Below are positions 47,820 to 59,525 of a stretch of DNA of 64,000 bases, in pieces (the stretch's first letter is position 1; the number at the start of each line of letters is the position of its first letter). The position numbers and the translations under genes were made by a program. Under the pieces are notes generated by a model. It was not told the origin of the DNA and searched no databases. It saw only the letters and a program-made list of their open reading frames with translations. Source of the DNA: Trichaptum fuscoviolaceum (lineage: Eukaryota > Basidiomycota > Agaricomycetes > Hymenochaetales > Trichaptaceae); NCBI GenBank assembly GCA_910574455.1, contig CAJSYZ010000006.1, forward strand, positions 2,470,156 through 2,534,155, read 5' to 3'.

Positions 47820-48510
47820 CTCAATGTATAAAAGGCACCTGTGTTTTGTTCTCAGTCTCGATGGGTCAACGATTTGGTCTTCGCTCAAGCTGCTCCGCTC
47901 AGCTGCTTTCGTTGCCTTCGCTCATCTTGCTATTGTGCTTGGCAAACAAATCGGCACCCTCACAGCGGAAACTTCTCCTTCCTTCACTGTCCAGGAATGC
48001 TCTGCTGGTTGAACTTGTGACTCAGGCCAAGTCCGTTGTGCTTAATGTGCTCAATTTCAACTTGGCCCTGGGCTCGCAATATCACCAGCTAGACCAACTG
48101 CTGCTCAGGAAAGGAGTGGGACTCAGCCGTCTGCCTTGACCCAGTTACCTACGCTCAGGTTAACTCCAATTCGTCTGCTTGCTATTGTGCTTCGCTAATA
48201 CGAGCAACAGATCTGTGCTCTCGATTGCGCCGACTACAGCGGCACATACGATATCATGACCTCAAGCAGCAACTACCGCTCGAACTTCGTAACCCAGAGC
48301 TCACGAAAGAAAATGGGATCATATGTTTATTTGCTCGATGATGAGAAAACCTATAAGCTGTTCAGCCTCAAGAGCCAGGAGTTTGCCTTTGGTGTCGATT
48401 CAAGTTGTCGGATCTTCCCTGCGGTCTGATGATGGTCTCTACTTCGTCGAAACATTTAGTACGCAAAACGGTCGTTGGCTGACTCACCGTCCCTTTCGCG
48501 AGAGCCGAAA
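47820..48510 (+). pseudogene. GH7 cellobiohydrolase 5' fragment
   Basis: A TATAAAA box at 47827 precedes a signal-peptide-like stretch (SAAFVAFAHLAIVLGKQIG) and the GH7 N-terminus GTLTAETSPSFTVQECSAG. A stop follows, then TQAKSVVLN, EWDSAVCLDPVTYAQ, an intron at 48159-48210, and CALDCADYSGTYDIMTSS, FVTQSSRKKMGSYVYLLDD and SQEFAFGVD. After a frameshift come LPCGL and GLYFVE, where it ends, before the catalytic glutamates of the EMD.WE region. GH7 enzymes release cellobiose from crystalline cellulose and are secreted. No ATG is evident at the expected start. This is a truncated, multiply broken gene next to the helicase relic. Confidence 0.9.
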
Positions 48511-48616
48511 AATATGGGCAGGTTAACTAGACTACTATATAGCTAATGGTGTTCCATAACATTGTCTGCAGGTGGTATGCACGCGGAGGTCTGACGGCCT
48601 GTGTTTGTGGTTTAGT

Positions 48617-48624
48617 CTTACGTA
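48617..48624 (+). promoter_or_regulatory. TTACGTAA palindrome upstream of kinase 12
   Basis: 88 bp from the kinase 12 ATG. The E-box of kinases 8-10 is not found at the expected distance because the GH7 relic occupies that position. Confidence 0.6.
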
Positions 48625-48711
48625 ACTTCAAAGTTGAGAACCACAAACTCGCCCGCTGATCTTGCACTGCAGAACTTCAGGGTCGTCATTCTTCCTCTCT
48701 CACCTACCATC

Positions 48712-51182
48712 ATGTCTAACTCAAACTCATTCGTAAACAATCACTCTAAAGCCCCTCAAGGCAACTGGAAACCCGACAGAATATGGAATGTCGTTCATGA
48801 CATCCAAGGCTCTCCCAAAATCAGCCTTCTTTCATTGCTCACTGTTCTTCTCGCTCGAATTCTCCTAGATGTCAGTGACAATGTCAATGAAACCTCTGAG
48901 CCATCCTTTCAGGAGAAAGTCAAGCAGTCGAAGGATATACTTGAGCTGCTGCGTCAAGACGCTTTGGCCTTCTGTGACGACGAGGGCAATACAAGAGCCA
49001 CCGACACAAAGAAACACCTTCGCAACTAGTGAGTTCCTCTTGCATGAGCCACACGTTGATGCTTACTGACTCAATACTGTAGTCGCTCGCAAAAGAATGA
49101 CAAGGACCGCACTGCTTCGCTATGCAATACGATGAACACCATCCTCTCGGAATATCGAGACAAGGAGTTTGGTGACCTATCAGCACCGAGTCAGCACGAC
49201 CAAAAGGAAGAACTTATATTTATACCAAACAACCTCGCATCCATTGAATCAGATCACATCGCTCAGCACATGCCGAGTTCGAAACGACGTCCTGACGTCC
49301 TCGCAACGTACACCTCTACTCTACGGGGAAAGTTCGAAAACCACAAAGACGCAGACTTCGAGGACTGGGTACAGATCTGCAGCGACGACAAATGTGCTGG
49401 ACCATCGAGATCAACTGGAGGGCTGCGATGGACGGATGTGCATCAGCCATGGGAGGTAATCGCGACTGGAGTAGTCAATGCGACTGTCTCAGAGGACAAA
49501 AATCCAGAGATCGAGAAAGCTTTTTTGGCGTCAAAGACACAGAAACTTTCAGCTTCATCACAACAACGGAACAGTCTAAAACGACGGTTGGAAGAGGAAC
49601 CATCTAGGAAGAGCAAGAAAGCTCGGGTCGATAGCAATCCGGAGCCAAAATCTTTCCTTGAACAAGTGACCGACAAGCAATCTAATCTGACGCCGGAGCT
49701 GCGGTGTACCTATTATGCTCTAGAACGACTTTCATCGGCGTGGTACATTACGCACGGCACGGCAGTTGAGCTTGAGGGTAAGTGCTTGTTTCAAACTCAC
49801 GACAAATCAGATAAGCTCACAATCAGAACAGATACTAGACTCACCTTGCGCTGGTATGACGCCCAGGGATGCATTGCGAGTGAGGCAATTGATATCGTGA
49901 ACCAGCTTCCCACATTCATCGTCATGCTCATCATCTTTCAACGGTTCAACAAGCGGATGTGGGGTCTCGATACAGAGACGGTTGAATCTCGGAACGGTAC
50001 ATTTGAGCCCGATCGGGAGGATCGATGTCGGTTTGAGCTTAAAGGACGGCGGACGTTCGCATCCCCAGCTGCGCGGGTGACCGACTCGAGCATGTCAGAA
50101 GCCAAGGACGAAATGCCGCTGTTCTACAAATCCAGCTGGGTGAAGTGCGTTGATTCGAAGGAACCTGACACTATCAACGTTGCGCATCAAAGGGCTAACA
50201 CGCTCCTCCCTGAAAAGTTCCGGAAGATGGTAACAGACCATATCCCGACCGTGATTGCTTCCCGTGTATGCAAGGAGAGCGCGACTTCTATAATTCGACT
50301 ACTTGTTCGAGGCGCAGACGACAGTGCGCAGTTCAAGGAGGAGGATATTCGGAAGCATGCGCGGGTTCGGGTCTGGTTGGTGACTCGGAAGCTGGAGCCA
50401 GTGCACAATTTGGAGCCTCCGGAGTTTTGGCGGGTCTTTTGGGAGATATTGCGATGTGCGTGATCTTGCTACGTTGTTCGTCAATAACATTAGTTGCTGA
50501 TTGTCGGTTAACAGGTCATTATCTACTATGGAAGATCGGCATTGCCCATCGTGATGTCAGCATCGCGAATCTCATGTGTGAATCTCGCAGCGGCTCTCTG
50601 TCCGGTGTCCTCAATGACTATGATTTGGCCACTGTAATGGAGCCAGGGAGTCGTTGTCCGGCCGTTGACGATTATGATCGCGCGGGCACAACTCCGTTCA
50701 TGGCAGTGGACCTACTTAACCATAGGAGAAAAGCGAAGATGAAGCGCTGGTATCGGTATGACCTGGAGTCGTTCACTTGGTGCCTGTCTTGGGAAATGCT
50801 GGAGTCACCTCCTCGTTCGTGGTCAGTGGGGAAGCCCGATGCAGTTTATGCTTCTAAAGCGTCATCCATGCTTGAGTGTACCTATCTATATCCTGAGGTT
50901 AAGGACAAATGGTCGTCGTACTTCCTTTTCGTGTGGAAATGGTTCGACTGTTGGAGAGAATATTCTAAAAACGTTAACTGGACATTAGTAAAGTTGCGTT
51001 TGCACTCACGTAAGCGTCTCTCTGAAAACGAGAAGGTAGCTTTGCGTGATGCTGAAGATGAGAAGAAGGAGGATAAAGAATATGTGCAAGAGGTTATAGA
51101 GGCCGCAAAGGAGATGGACCCTAGTAAAGGGGTCGATGCCATACAAGATGCTTCTTGGATTTCTGTAGAATTGATGTTGTAA
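48712..51182 (+). CDS. FunK1-type fungal protein kinase, type A (kinase 12)
   Basis: Intact, 767 residues, exons 48712-49028, 49083-49777, 49832-50455 and 50515-51182. Exon 2 is almost a copy of kinase 9's (QKEELIFIPNNLASIESD, SEDKNPEIEKAFLASKTQK). The first half of exon 4 is again nearly identical to kinases 1 and 9 (ESRSGSLSGVLNDYDLA, MEPGSRCPAVDD, LLNHRRKAKMKRWYRYD) up to SPPRSWS. From there it switches to a unique segment (VGKPDAVYASKASSMLECTY, ENEKVALRD), so it looks like a mosaic. The catalytic motifs HRDVSIANLM and NDYDLATVM are intact. It is convergent with kinase 13. Confidence 0.9.
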
Positions 51183-51601
51183 ATTAAATGTACATTCTAA
51201 ACTCGGTTACTCAAATTACTATTAGTATATAACATAAATGATGCCTTAACTTTTGTGATGTGTACTTGGCATTACAGTAAGACTCTACAATGTTTTGCAA
51301 AGTCGGATGGAGCCAATGCAACCAACCTACAGGCGGCACTGGCAGTAAATGCTTGGTGGTGACATGACTTCCACTGAGTGCATGTGACATTCCTTGTCCT
51401 CAAGTTGACTAAGTACAAGCTCTACTCTACCTCACTGGAACTCTACACATGTCAGTCCAATATATGCTTTGGACTCTCAAGATTGAGTATGCAATCAGAA
51501 AGTATAAATATCCGGTAAATATTATTGAACTATTGCCACTCAACACAAAAAGGACTTCTCCGACAACGCAAAGGAATAATGAATAAGCAAGGCATACATT
51601 A
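51183..51601. other. Convergent 3' region of kinases 12 and 13
   Basis: No gene. Contains GCGGCACTGGCAGTAAATGC near 51331, another CACTGGCA motif. It presumably holds both polyadenylation regions. Confidence 0.5.
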
Positions 51602-54057
51602 TTATGTACGCAATAATTTCACAGAAATCCATGATGCATCTCGTATAACATCCACATCTCTGCCAAGACCTTTCCCCCGAGCTGATTTTAAGATTCGTCG
51701 GACAAGGTTCTTATCCTCCTTCGTCTGATGTTCAGCTTCAATTAAGGCAAGTTTCTCACTGTCGGTTTGGCGTTTTCTTGTGGAAAGAAACAAAGATACA
51801 ATCTTTGAATCAAAGCTTTGAGAGAAGACCCTCATGTTCTCGAACCACGTAAATGTGAAATAAAAATAAGGCATCCACTCTTTCCTAATGTCTTCTATGT
51901 GCTCACCGACGCTGTACATGAAGGACCTCTTTGACTCGCAGATACGGTCAACGCTTCCCATAGACCACGAACTCGGGGGCGAGAAGAGCAATTCCCATAT
52001 TAGGCACCAAGCGAATGATTCTAGATCATGCCGATACCAGCGCGTCAATGTTGCTTCTCGGTAGTCGAGCAAGTCCAATGCCATGAACGGCGTAGTTCCC
52101 GCACGTTCATATCCGTCACTGACCGGACATCGGCTACCAGGATCCATCACGATGGCTAAGTCATAGTCATTTAGTACACCAGTTACGGTACCATTGCGTT
52201 TTGCACACATGAGATTGCTGATGCTGATATCACGGTGAGCGATACCAATCTTCCATAGTAGATAATGACCTAGGCAAGAAGCATTCAACACTGTGTTCGC
52301 GCAGGAAGAATAGAAAAGGATGCGTACAACGGAGTAGTTCCCAGAAAATCCGCCAAAAAGTGGGAGCATCGAGGTCTTCTGATGGCTCAAGTTTCCGAGA
52401 AACAATCCAAACTCGGACTCGCGCATGCTTTCGAATGTCCTCGACATTGAATTGCACAGACTCATCCACATCTCTGACTAGCAGGCGAATCGTCGAAGTG
52501 GACTGCTTTATACATACTTGAGAAGCGATCACTGTCGGGATATGATCTGTAACCATATTCCGATATTTCTCAGGGAGCAGCGTGTTCGCTCTTTCGTGAG
52601 CGATATTGATGGTGTCAGGCTCTTTCGAATCGATGCACTTTACCCAACTTGATTTGTAGAACAACGGCACCTCATCCTTGGTATTTTCCACGCCTAACTC
52701 GGCCACTCTCACAGCTGGAGATGCAAACGTCCGCCGTCCAATTAGCTCAAACCGACATCGCGTCTCTCGATCAGGTTGGAATGTGCCGTCTGTAGATTCG
52801 ACAGTCTCTGTATCAATACCCCACATACGCTTGTTGAACCGCTGGAAGATGATGAGCATGAAAACGAACACGGGAAGCTCGTCCACGATATCAATCGATT
52901 CACTCTGAAAGCATCCCTGGGCATCATACCACCGCAATGATAGTTTTGTATCTGAATGTAAATAAATGTAAGTTTGATACGTTCGCACCAGCTTTGCGTA
53001 CTTCACGTACCCTCAAGTTGAACCACCATACTATGGAGGATATACCACGCTGAAGAAAGTCGCTCGGTAGCGTAGTAGGCGCACCGAAGATCAGGAAGTA
53101 GATTGTATTTATCGTCTGTGACTTGTTGGCGGAAAGGTTTTGGTTTTGGTTCACTCTCGACCCGAGCTTTCTTACCCCTCCCAGAAAATTCTTCATCAGA
53201 CTGCCGCTTGCGGCTATTCCGGCTTTGTGTTGAATTTGATCGGTCGTGTGACTTGGACGCCAGTAAAGCCTTTTCGATCTCTGGACACTCCGGAATATCT
53301 GCATCATCCATCCCAGATGCGACAACTTCCCAAGGTTGATGAACGTCTAGCCACCGCAGTGTTCCGCTTGACGGATTGATCTCCTTTCCGTCATTAATGA
53401 TCTGTACCCAGTCATCGAATTCCGCATCCTCATGGCCCTCATAGTTATGCCGTAGAGTAGAGGTGTAAGTCGCGATGATGTCAGGCCGTCGTTTCGACCT
53501 AGAGGAGTGCTGAGCGATGTGCCCGGATTCGAGTGCCACCAGGTCGTTCGGTAGGAATACAAGTTCCTCTCTCTCGTCGCGTTGACTTGGTACCGGTAGG
53601 TCGCCGAATCGCTTATTTCGATATTCGGAAAGAATGGTATTCAACGCATTGCTTAGTGATGCGCATCTGGCCTTCTCTATCGTTTGTGTACGACTGGGGT
53701 TTTGTTAGTGAATACTAGTGTACGAGTAGAGCAGAGAGAACGTACTAATCACGAAGGTGTTTTTTTTAGCTTAGTGGCCCTCGCGCTGCTCGTGTCGTTA
53801 CAGAAAGTAGTAGCATCTCGTAGCATGAGCTCCACAATATCCTTCGACTGTTCGACTTTCACTAAGGTGGATGAGCTGGAAGCTTCAACATCCTCGTCAT
53901 CTGACTGAAGTCGGGTCAGAAGAGCAGTGAGCAGCGATCGTAAGCTGATTTTTGGAGAGTCTTTGATATCTTTAGGGACACGCCGTATTCGGTCGGGTTC
54001 CCATTTTTCATGAGAGTTTGAATATTCAGGATGTGAGCAAATGTTTGAGCTAGACAT
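51602..54057 (-). pseudogene. FunK1-type kinase, type A, with one frameshift (kinase 13)
   Basis: Exons 54057-53746, 53693-53011, 52951-52328 and 52269-51602 would make about 761 residues. Exon 1 has a run of eight A (plus-strand T at 53760-53767) where seven keep the frame, so translation ends at TPS instead of reading through KKHLRD to the splice. Introns differ most from the other A copies (GTACGT donors at introns 1 and 2, 59-nt intron 2). Kinase motifs are sound: LSLRWYDAQGC, FYKSSWVK, HRDISISNLM, NDYDLAIVM. The C-terminal segment CESKRSFMYSVGEHI resembles kinase 3. The lesion is in a homopolymer, so a read error is a real alternative to gene death. TTACGTAA lies at 54146-54153, 89 bp from the ATG. 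Confidence 0.75.
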
Positions 54058-54145
54058 GATGAGGGGAGAAAGGAAGGAAGGAAGTAGGACAAAGGCATCT
54101 CGCGTAGTACGACCAAACTTGAACAATCGTGGTTCATCCCTTACA

Positions 54146-54153
54146 TTACGTAA
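54146..54153 (-). promoter_or_regulatory. TTACGTAA palindrome upstream of kinase 13
   Basis: 89 bp from the ATG, at the standard distance even though the gene is one of the most diverged. Confidence 0.6.
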
Positions 54154-54976
54154 ACAAACTTCAACCGCGAAACCACAGTGGAAAGGCGTGCTTGTTATCT
54201 GTCACGTTGCGTCTGCTGGTCGTTTAAGCTTCTTGTGCAACTGGTGCGCAACATAGGTTTAATTGAACAAAGAGAGTCATGAAATAACATCAAAGTGTAT
54301 GATCATTCACCTTATTTTAAAGTTATGTAAATGTACAAGTAATATGTGCCAGTGACACAAGATCACGCATCAGGGAAACTACTTTCTGCTGAAAGTGACT
54401 TAAGTGTTACTTAAACGTCCTGAGAGACTGAAGTCTTAAATAAGGCAAGCTTCACTTATTCATGCATGTCCTCCCATTATTCAGGACAAGTTGGCTGAAA
54501 TAAGTGCGGGCTGGCTTAAATAAGGAAAGATGGCTGAATCAGTGCTCTAAGTTTTTCAGGCATTCAGCACCCCAGTGCTCCAGTGTATCATCCTTTAATT
54601 ACAGCAGTACATAAGTGTTGTAAGACGAATTGCAGTGCTCAAGAGTCTAAGTGCATAAGAACGATCCAAGTATTTCATTGCATCAGAAATATATAAGACA
54701 ACATTATGTAGCTATCAGTGCCTCAGCGTTCAAGTACATCAGTCATTTACGCAAGACTAAGCATAGCAGTCGCAATCATGGGATCCGCCACGACATTATC
54801 CCGAACCTCTGCCGTGACGGGCAGTGGCAGGCCACATTTCGCTGCCGTGCCTTCAATTCTGCATGTTCTTTGGCGTACCAGTAGAAACGAAGGCTGCTCT
54901 GCAAGTCGATGCTAATATAATATTGAGCGCACGGACAGAAACGAAAAGAAGAGGCTCACCAGTGATCGATTTGCCC
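54154..54976. other. Spacer between the kinase array and the KDZ element
   Basis: No gene. GTGCCAGTGACAC near 54346 and short repeated words (CTTAAATAAGG at about 54436 and 54511, CAGTGCTC several times between 54540 and 54640) suggest mobile-element debris or the outer end of the KDZ element, but I could not pair any terminal repeat. Confidence 0.4.
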
Positions 54977-55059
54977 TTAGAAGTCTACGCAGTCCGTAGC
55001 CGAATCCCATTTTGAAGCGTCGTCCTCCTCATGATCACCATCTCCACCTAAATCCTCGT

Positions 55060-55094
<35 letters not shown>

Positions 55095-58000
55095 CCCTCG
55101 CCCTCGCCCTCCTCGCCCTCGCCCTCGCCCTCGCCCTCGCCCTCAATCTTGTCAACACCCTCGTCCCCCGCTCTCGCTCAGGTTGTCGTCACCCTCAGCA
55201 TTAGCATGCTCGTCCTCTGCATCACCTTCCACCTCGCCTCTATACTCAGCCCCCTCACGCTCTTCGCCCTTATCGTCGGTTCCGTCGGTTCCGTCTTCCC
55301 AATTATCAGCGCCTTCGTCATACGCTTTCTCGCAGGTCGAATCTGCATCTACAACGTCAAAATACAAGGAAAAGTCCCTGCCAGTGATACCCGATCCAAC
55401 AAGTTCGGTGTTCTTTCTCGTATCGATATCTGTACTGGCATCGTAAGCTAGGAGGCAGGATCGAACCTTTTCCCAGTTTGATTCAGTGAAGAAAGAGGGA
55501 TTCGACAACAAGTTAACATAGTCGTCCGTATGAGGCTGCCACAGAGCGCTAGTGAAATACCACTCAGCGCCGCCAAGTTCTTCTTTGATATTTTGCAACC
55601 GAGCCACCTGTTTATCAATGGCAACCTTGACCTATCCATGAGAAGATCAGCGAATAAGGACAATATAAGTACTGAAAAAAATAGATACCGCTGTTGCCGC
55701 AAGGGCGAGGGCACCGATAGGCTTTCCTATGGTGTTTCTGTCCAGTATTTTATGCCGACCCATGGCCAAGACAATGTGTACGGACAACACTGAGACCACA
55801 AGGTCAGAGCAGAACAGTCCTTGCTTCTGTACATTTAGGGTCAATGCATGGACACAAAATGTGACAATAAATACTCTTTTACTTACCCTCTCCATACTAT
55901 ACCAGCTTTCCCATAGAAACGGTTCGGCTTTCTTCTTGTCAACTAGCGTCTGCAACATCTTCACAATTGCTTCGTTTTGCATTGACTTTGATTGTTCGCC
56001 GCTGATAAAACTAGCAACTGATTGCTCAGCTTTCTCAAACAGCTTCTTGCGCCAGCTATCAGAGCATCTCTGGGCCGCCTGAAATACGAGGATTGCATCT
56101 CAATTTGGTAAAGGTGATTTGAGAATAAGTAAAAATGACTCAACTAGAGAACAGATATCGGCGAACTGAGTTTCGTAAATGAGTTCCACAGAATCAAACA
56201 ACCCCCCACAATGAGCTGATGAGCTTATTGTCCGGGGTTTGCCATGGTGTGACGGACTTTCCAACTGCGCGAAATAGTGAAGGTAATAGAATATGAGTCC
56301 ATCCTGCCTGAGTACCGGGAGGGAGACACTGGTTCGTCGCCCTTTTCCTGCCTGGCACGCGAGATCCTTCCCTTCCTTCATTTCGATCCTTGTCCTCAAG
56401 TCCCACTGATGTCTGCATATACGTACATCAGCAAAATATGTCATAGAAATGAATTTGATTTGACAAACTGAGCTAGTAGTCCGAGAGACTTTGCGATGAC
56501 CTTGATAAGCCCCAGTCACTATCACTTCGGGTCCGGGGGTGCGGGACGCTCTCGTCATTGCAAGCGACGGTGCTCGAGGTGCTAACGACATCTTTCGACC
56601 ACCAGACTATTAAGAAAAGAAGGTGAATGCTCACGTTTAGAGTGTATCAATCGACTCTCACTTACTTCATTATCAGCCACCAGCAACTGCCTCTTGCGAT
56701 TAAAGGTAGCGGATCCAATCTCCGGCTGCAACACGTCAGAAAGCTGTTACCATGGCAAGTGAGCAGATCGAAAAGAAGCACTTACCGTCGTGTCGGCCTC
56801 AGGCCGATAAGGAATATCAGAGGGGTTCCTCTTCTTACTCAAGTCCTTTCCGCCTGATCAGATACGAACTTGAATGCCAATTACCATAGAATTGACACTT
56901 ACTGTGGCACCGGCCTGTGTGTCCATGTCAATCAACAATGACTTATTGATCTTGACAGTCTTATTAGCCTATTGAGATGGTTTAAATTAAGTAAACATGA
57001 AATGAAGGAATTCATTGCACGTGAAGGTAGAAGAATTACCACATTAACCTGAGAGTCGGTGTCTGGTGGCGACTTCCTCTTTCCGTTCTTTGTGACTGTG
57101 ATGTCCTATTCATATGCACACATTAGCGATCGACTCGAAGTGAAGAAGGAAACGAATAGTTGCTACAGGAGAGCACCGGAAGTGAGCCTACGGTGCATCG
57201 ACGCTCACACATACCTGTACACGGGGTTCCAAAGCTAGTGATCGCACCTTACAAACCATAAATAAGGGGGGGAACGAGAGAAGTTGAAATAAGATAGACT
57301 TACCGGTGCGCTAAGCTGCGAGTTAGCAGTCCTCTTGTTTGCATCCTATGCAAATACCAATTCAGCAATGAAGGATATAGAATGAAGATCACTGTGCTTC
57401 GCTGTCTGGCACTCACCTGTCCACCTGGTTTTATCTCGTTGTTCTTATCCTCGAGTACGGGAAGGGATTGCTTAGTAGAATGAAAAATGAAAAATGATAT
57501 GACATCGCTTACCGTTGAAACCTGCGACCCGGAAAGAGTGTCATGCAATAACTTCCTTTTCTTCGAGTTGAGGTTGCTGCTACCTCCATCCTGTTCATGA
57601 CACGGCAGTTGGCAGATAAATAATAACAAAGGGATATGAACAAACGGTCATGGAGTAACTGACGTGAATCGAACAGAAATAAGTCGTACTCACACAAGCT
57701 TGAGCCGGCCTTGTTAGCCTCTTCGGATTGCTTCCGCCCTATAAACAAGTTATTCAGACTGCATTTGCCATTCTAATTCTCCGTCAACTCACAACATTTG
57801 ATTCCGAATCGACAAGATGTGCCTTCTGTTGCACACTGATTGTGCTATTTTTTACACCATGATAGCTTGTAAGGGTGATTGTTTCTCCTTCATCCTCCCA
57901 GGGACTTAAGTTTTCATCATCTGGCAATGAGATGGTGTGTCTGGTGTAGCTTTGCGTCAGCAAGGCTCATAATACAGTGGTAACAAGGACAAGAGCGTCA

Positions 58001-59253
58001 ATATTGCAGGTGAAGGACTTCCAAGTCGGGTCTTGGCCCGGGAGCGTCACGGTCAACTTGAACCGCTGGCACCGTGACCGCAGTGACACTGGGCAGCCTG
58101 AGTGGCAGGCTCATTAGTAATCTAGTACTACTACTAGTAGTAGTCGGGATGATGTTTAATCGCACTCACCATTACATTGACTTGACAGTACAAGATACTG
58201 ATTCAGACGCAATGCAAGATTCAAACTTCAAACTCACAAATTGATCCTTTCTGAGTCTATCCCTGCCACTGGCACCTCAAGACCTCCACCCTCTTCACCG
58301 ATGAAAGTGGAATCATCTGTGTTGCGAAGCGCCCTGACAGGGCGTTTTGTCTTGTCGTTCCGCCTTGACGTAGCGGGCGAGTCTATCATGTCCGTTTCTT
58401 CACCAGAAAGACTCTCGTTCGGTCCTGCAGGAGCGTGAAAGAATGCGTCGCTGGGAGTGGCGGCAGACCTGGACATCTTTGCGGTCTGCACACGTGTGCG
58501 AAATGGAAGTTCACCTTTGGAATCTTCTTTCCTAGCTTTTTTTGCAGGCTTCCTGTTTGGCTCATCCATACTCGCTGCTTCGCATTAATGTGAGTCACAG
58601 GGTTCAACCTCCAAGCTTTGAGATCGTCTGAAAATGTATAGGCAATGTTACTCACGAATATCCAAGTCTTCGTTGTGTCCATCTTCACAATCCGATATGT
58701 CTTTAACATCGTTCTTCGAGTCTGTTTATGCCAGTTCAAATCTGTGTCATCACTGATCTAAAGTTGAAGACTTACAACTAGCTTCGCCTTTTGGCTTTCT
58801 ACGTCCACGTTTGCCAGTGAGTTTGGGCACTGTTGAGCCCATCTGGGTGCGTGTCTCAAGAGCCTTCGACAAGTTGTTTTCAAGCTCTACGGTCTCTAGC
58901 ATCGCTGCTTCTTGGTTCTCTGCTGCAGTCACCTTCTTGCGAACCTTATCAGCTGCCTCTTGTTCTTTTGCTGCCCGTTTTTGCTCCGCAGCGTGTTTTC
59001 TCCTCTCTTTCGCAACCGCGACTTGCTGGGCCGCAGCTCTGCGGAAAGCTGCCCGCTCTTCCTTCTGCTTTTCCTTCTCTTCCTTCTCCTTCAATGCCTC
59101 ATCCCGCCTTTCTGCCTGCCGTACTTTCCTTTTCTCTTTTTCTTCCTTCTCCCGCAATATCTCCTCCTGTGTTCGTCTTGTTCTGAGTTGGTCAACGACT
59201 GCTCCGGGGTGCTTTTCCTTGTTCTTAGCCCTTGTCTGTCTTTGAGTTGACAT
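54977..59253 (-). CDS. KDZ-associated accessory protein with DUF6532-like region, multi-exon
   Basis: The first exons are 59253-58776, 58721-58656 and 58574-58238. They encode a long Lys/Glu coiled coil (EEILREKEEKEKRKVRQAER..) then a basic linker (MDEPNRKPAKKARKED). About ten small exons from 57960 to 56640 follow, many with a KKRK/NKR patch and an S-Q end. The conserved part is near 56590-55450: WTHILLPSLFRAVG, RCSDSWRKKLFEKAEQSV, PFLWESWYSMER, FCSDLVVSVLSVHIVL, NTIGKPIGALALAATAV and NPSFFTESNW. This resembles DUF6532, whose genes are often next to KDZ transposases in mushrooms. The tail is a run of Glu-Gly/Glu-Asp ending in ATDCVDF. Two frames break at C runs (56212-56217 and 55165-55169, plus strand) one base too long. 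Middle exons are predicted only from splice signals. Function is unknown; nuclear DNA binding in transposition is inferred. Confidence 0.65.
55053..55145. repeat. CCCTCG/CCTCGT microsatellite
   Basis: Hexamer array coding, on the minus strand, the Glu-Gly and Glu-Asp run at the acidic end of the accessory protein. The plus-strand Pro-Arg frame here is only its shadow. Confidence 0.85.
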
Positions 59254-59525
59254 TTTGTGCAGTGTTTTGAGACTTGTATGATGATAAGATGTGTCGAAGG
59301 TGCAAGTTCAAGATCAGGGAGGCGGGGGCGTCTATCTTAGACAAGTTGAAAATTTACGCCCACTACTACCGTGACTACTCTATGACTAATTTTAACTCAG
59401 GTTCAAGTTCACTGGCACTCCGAGTCCGAGTCACTGCCAGTGCTAGCAGCCTGCCAGTGCCAGTGAGGCTCAGCTGTGAGTCCCAATTGTCGACGTGTAC
59501 TACTACTGAGGTTACATTCAAGTTG
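59254..59525. promoter_or_regulatory. Divergent promoter of the KDZ gene pair
   Basis: 272 bp between the two start codons. It contains CACTGGCA (59410-59417), palindromic CACTGCCAGTG (59432-59442) and TGCCAGTG twice (59452-59459, 59458-59465). Similar motifs are scattered through the intergenic DNA of the window. They could be transposase-binding sites; that is inference. Confidence 0.5.

Noticed and set aside
55012..55446. Plus-strand Pro-Arg repeat protein
   Set aside because: It is the reverse of the CCCTCG microsatellite that encodes Glu-Gly/Glu-Asp in the accessory gene, and the flanking frame is also its shadow.
58120..58143. Short CTAGTACTACTACTAGTAGTAG palindrome as a regulatory site
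   Set aside because: A trinucleotide-rich palindrome inside a likely intron with no partner elsewhere; no function can be supported.
58811..59245. Ser/Phe/Cys-rich plus-strand frames as a membrane protein
   Set aside because: They lie opposite the Lys/Glu coiled coil of the accessory gene, whose complement always gives such composition.
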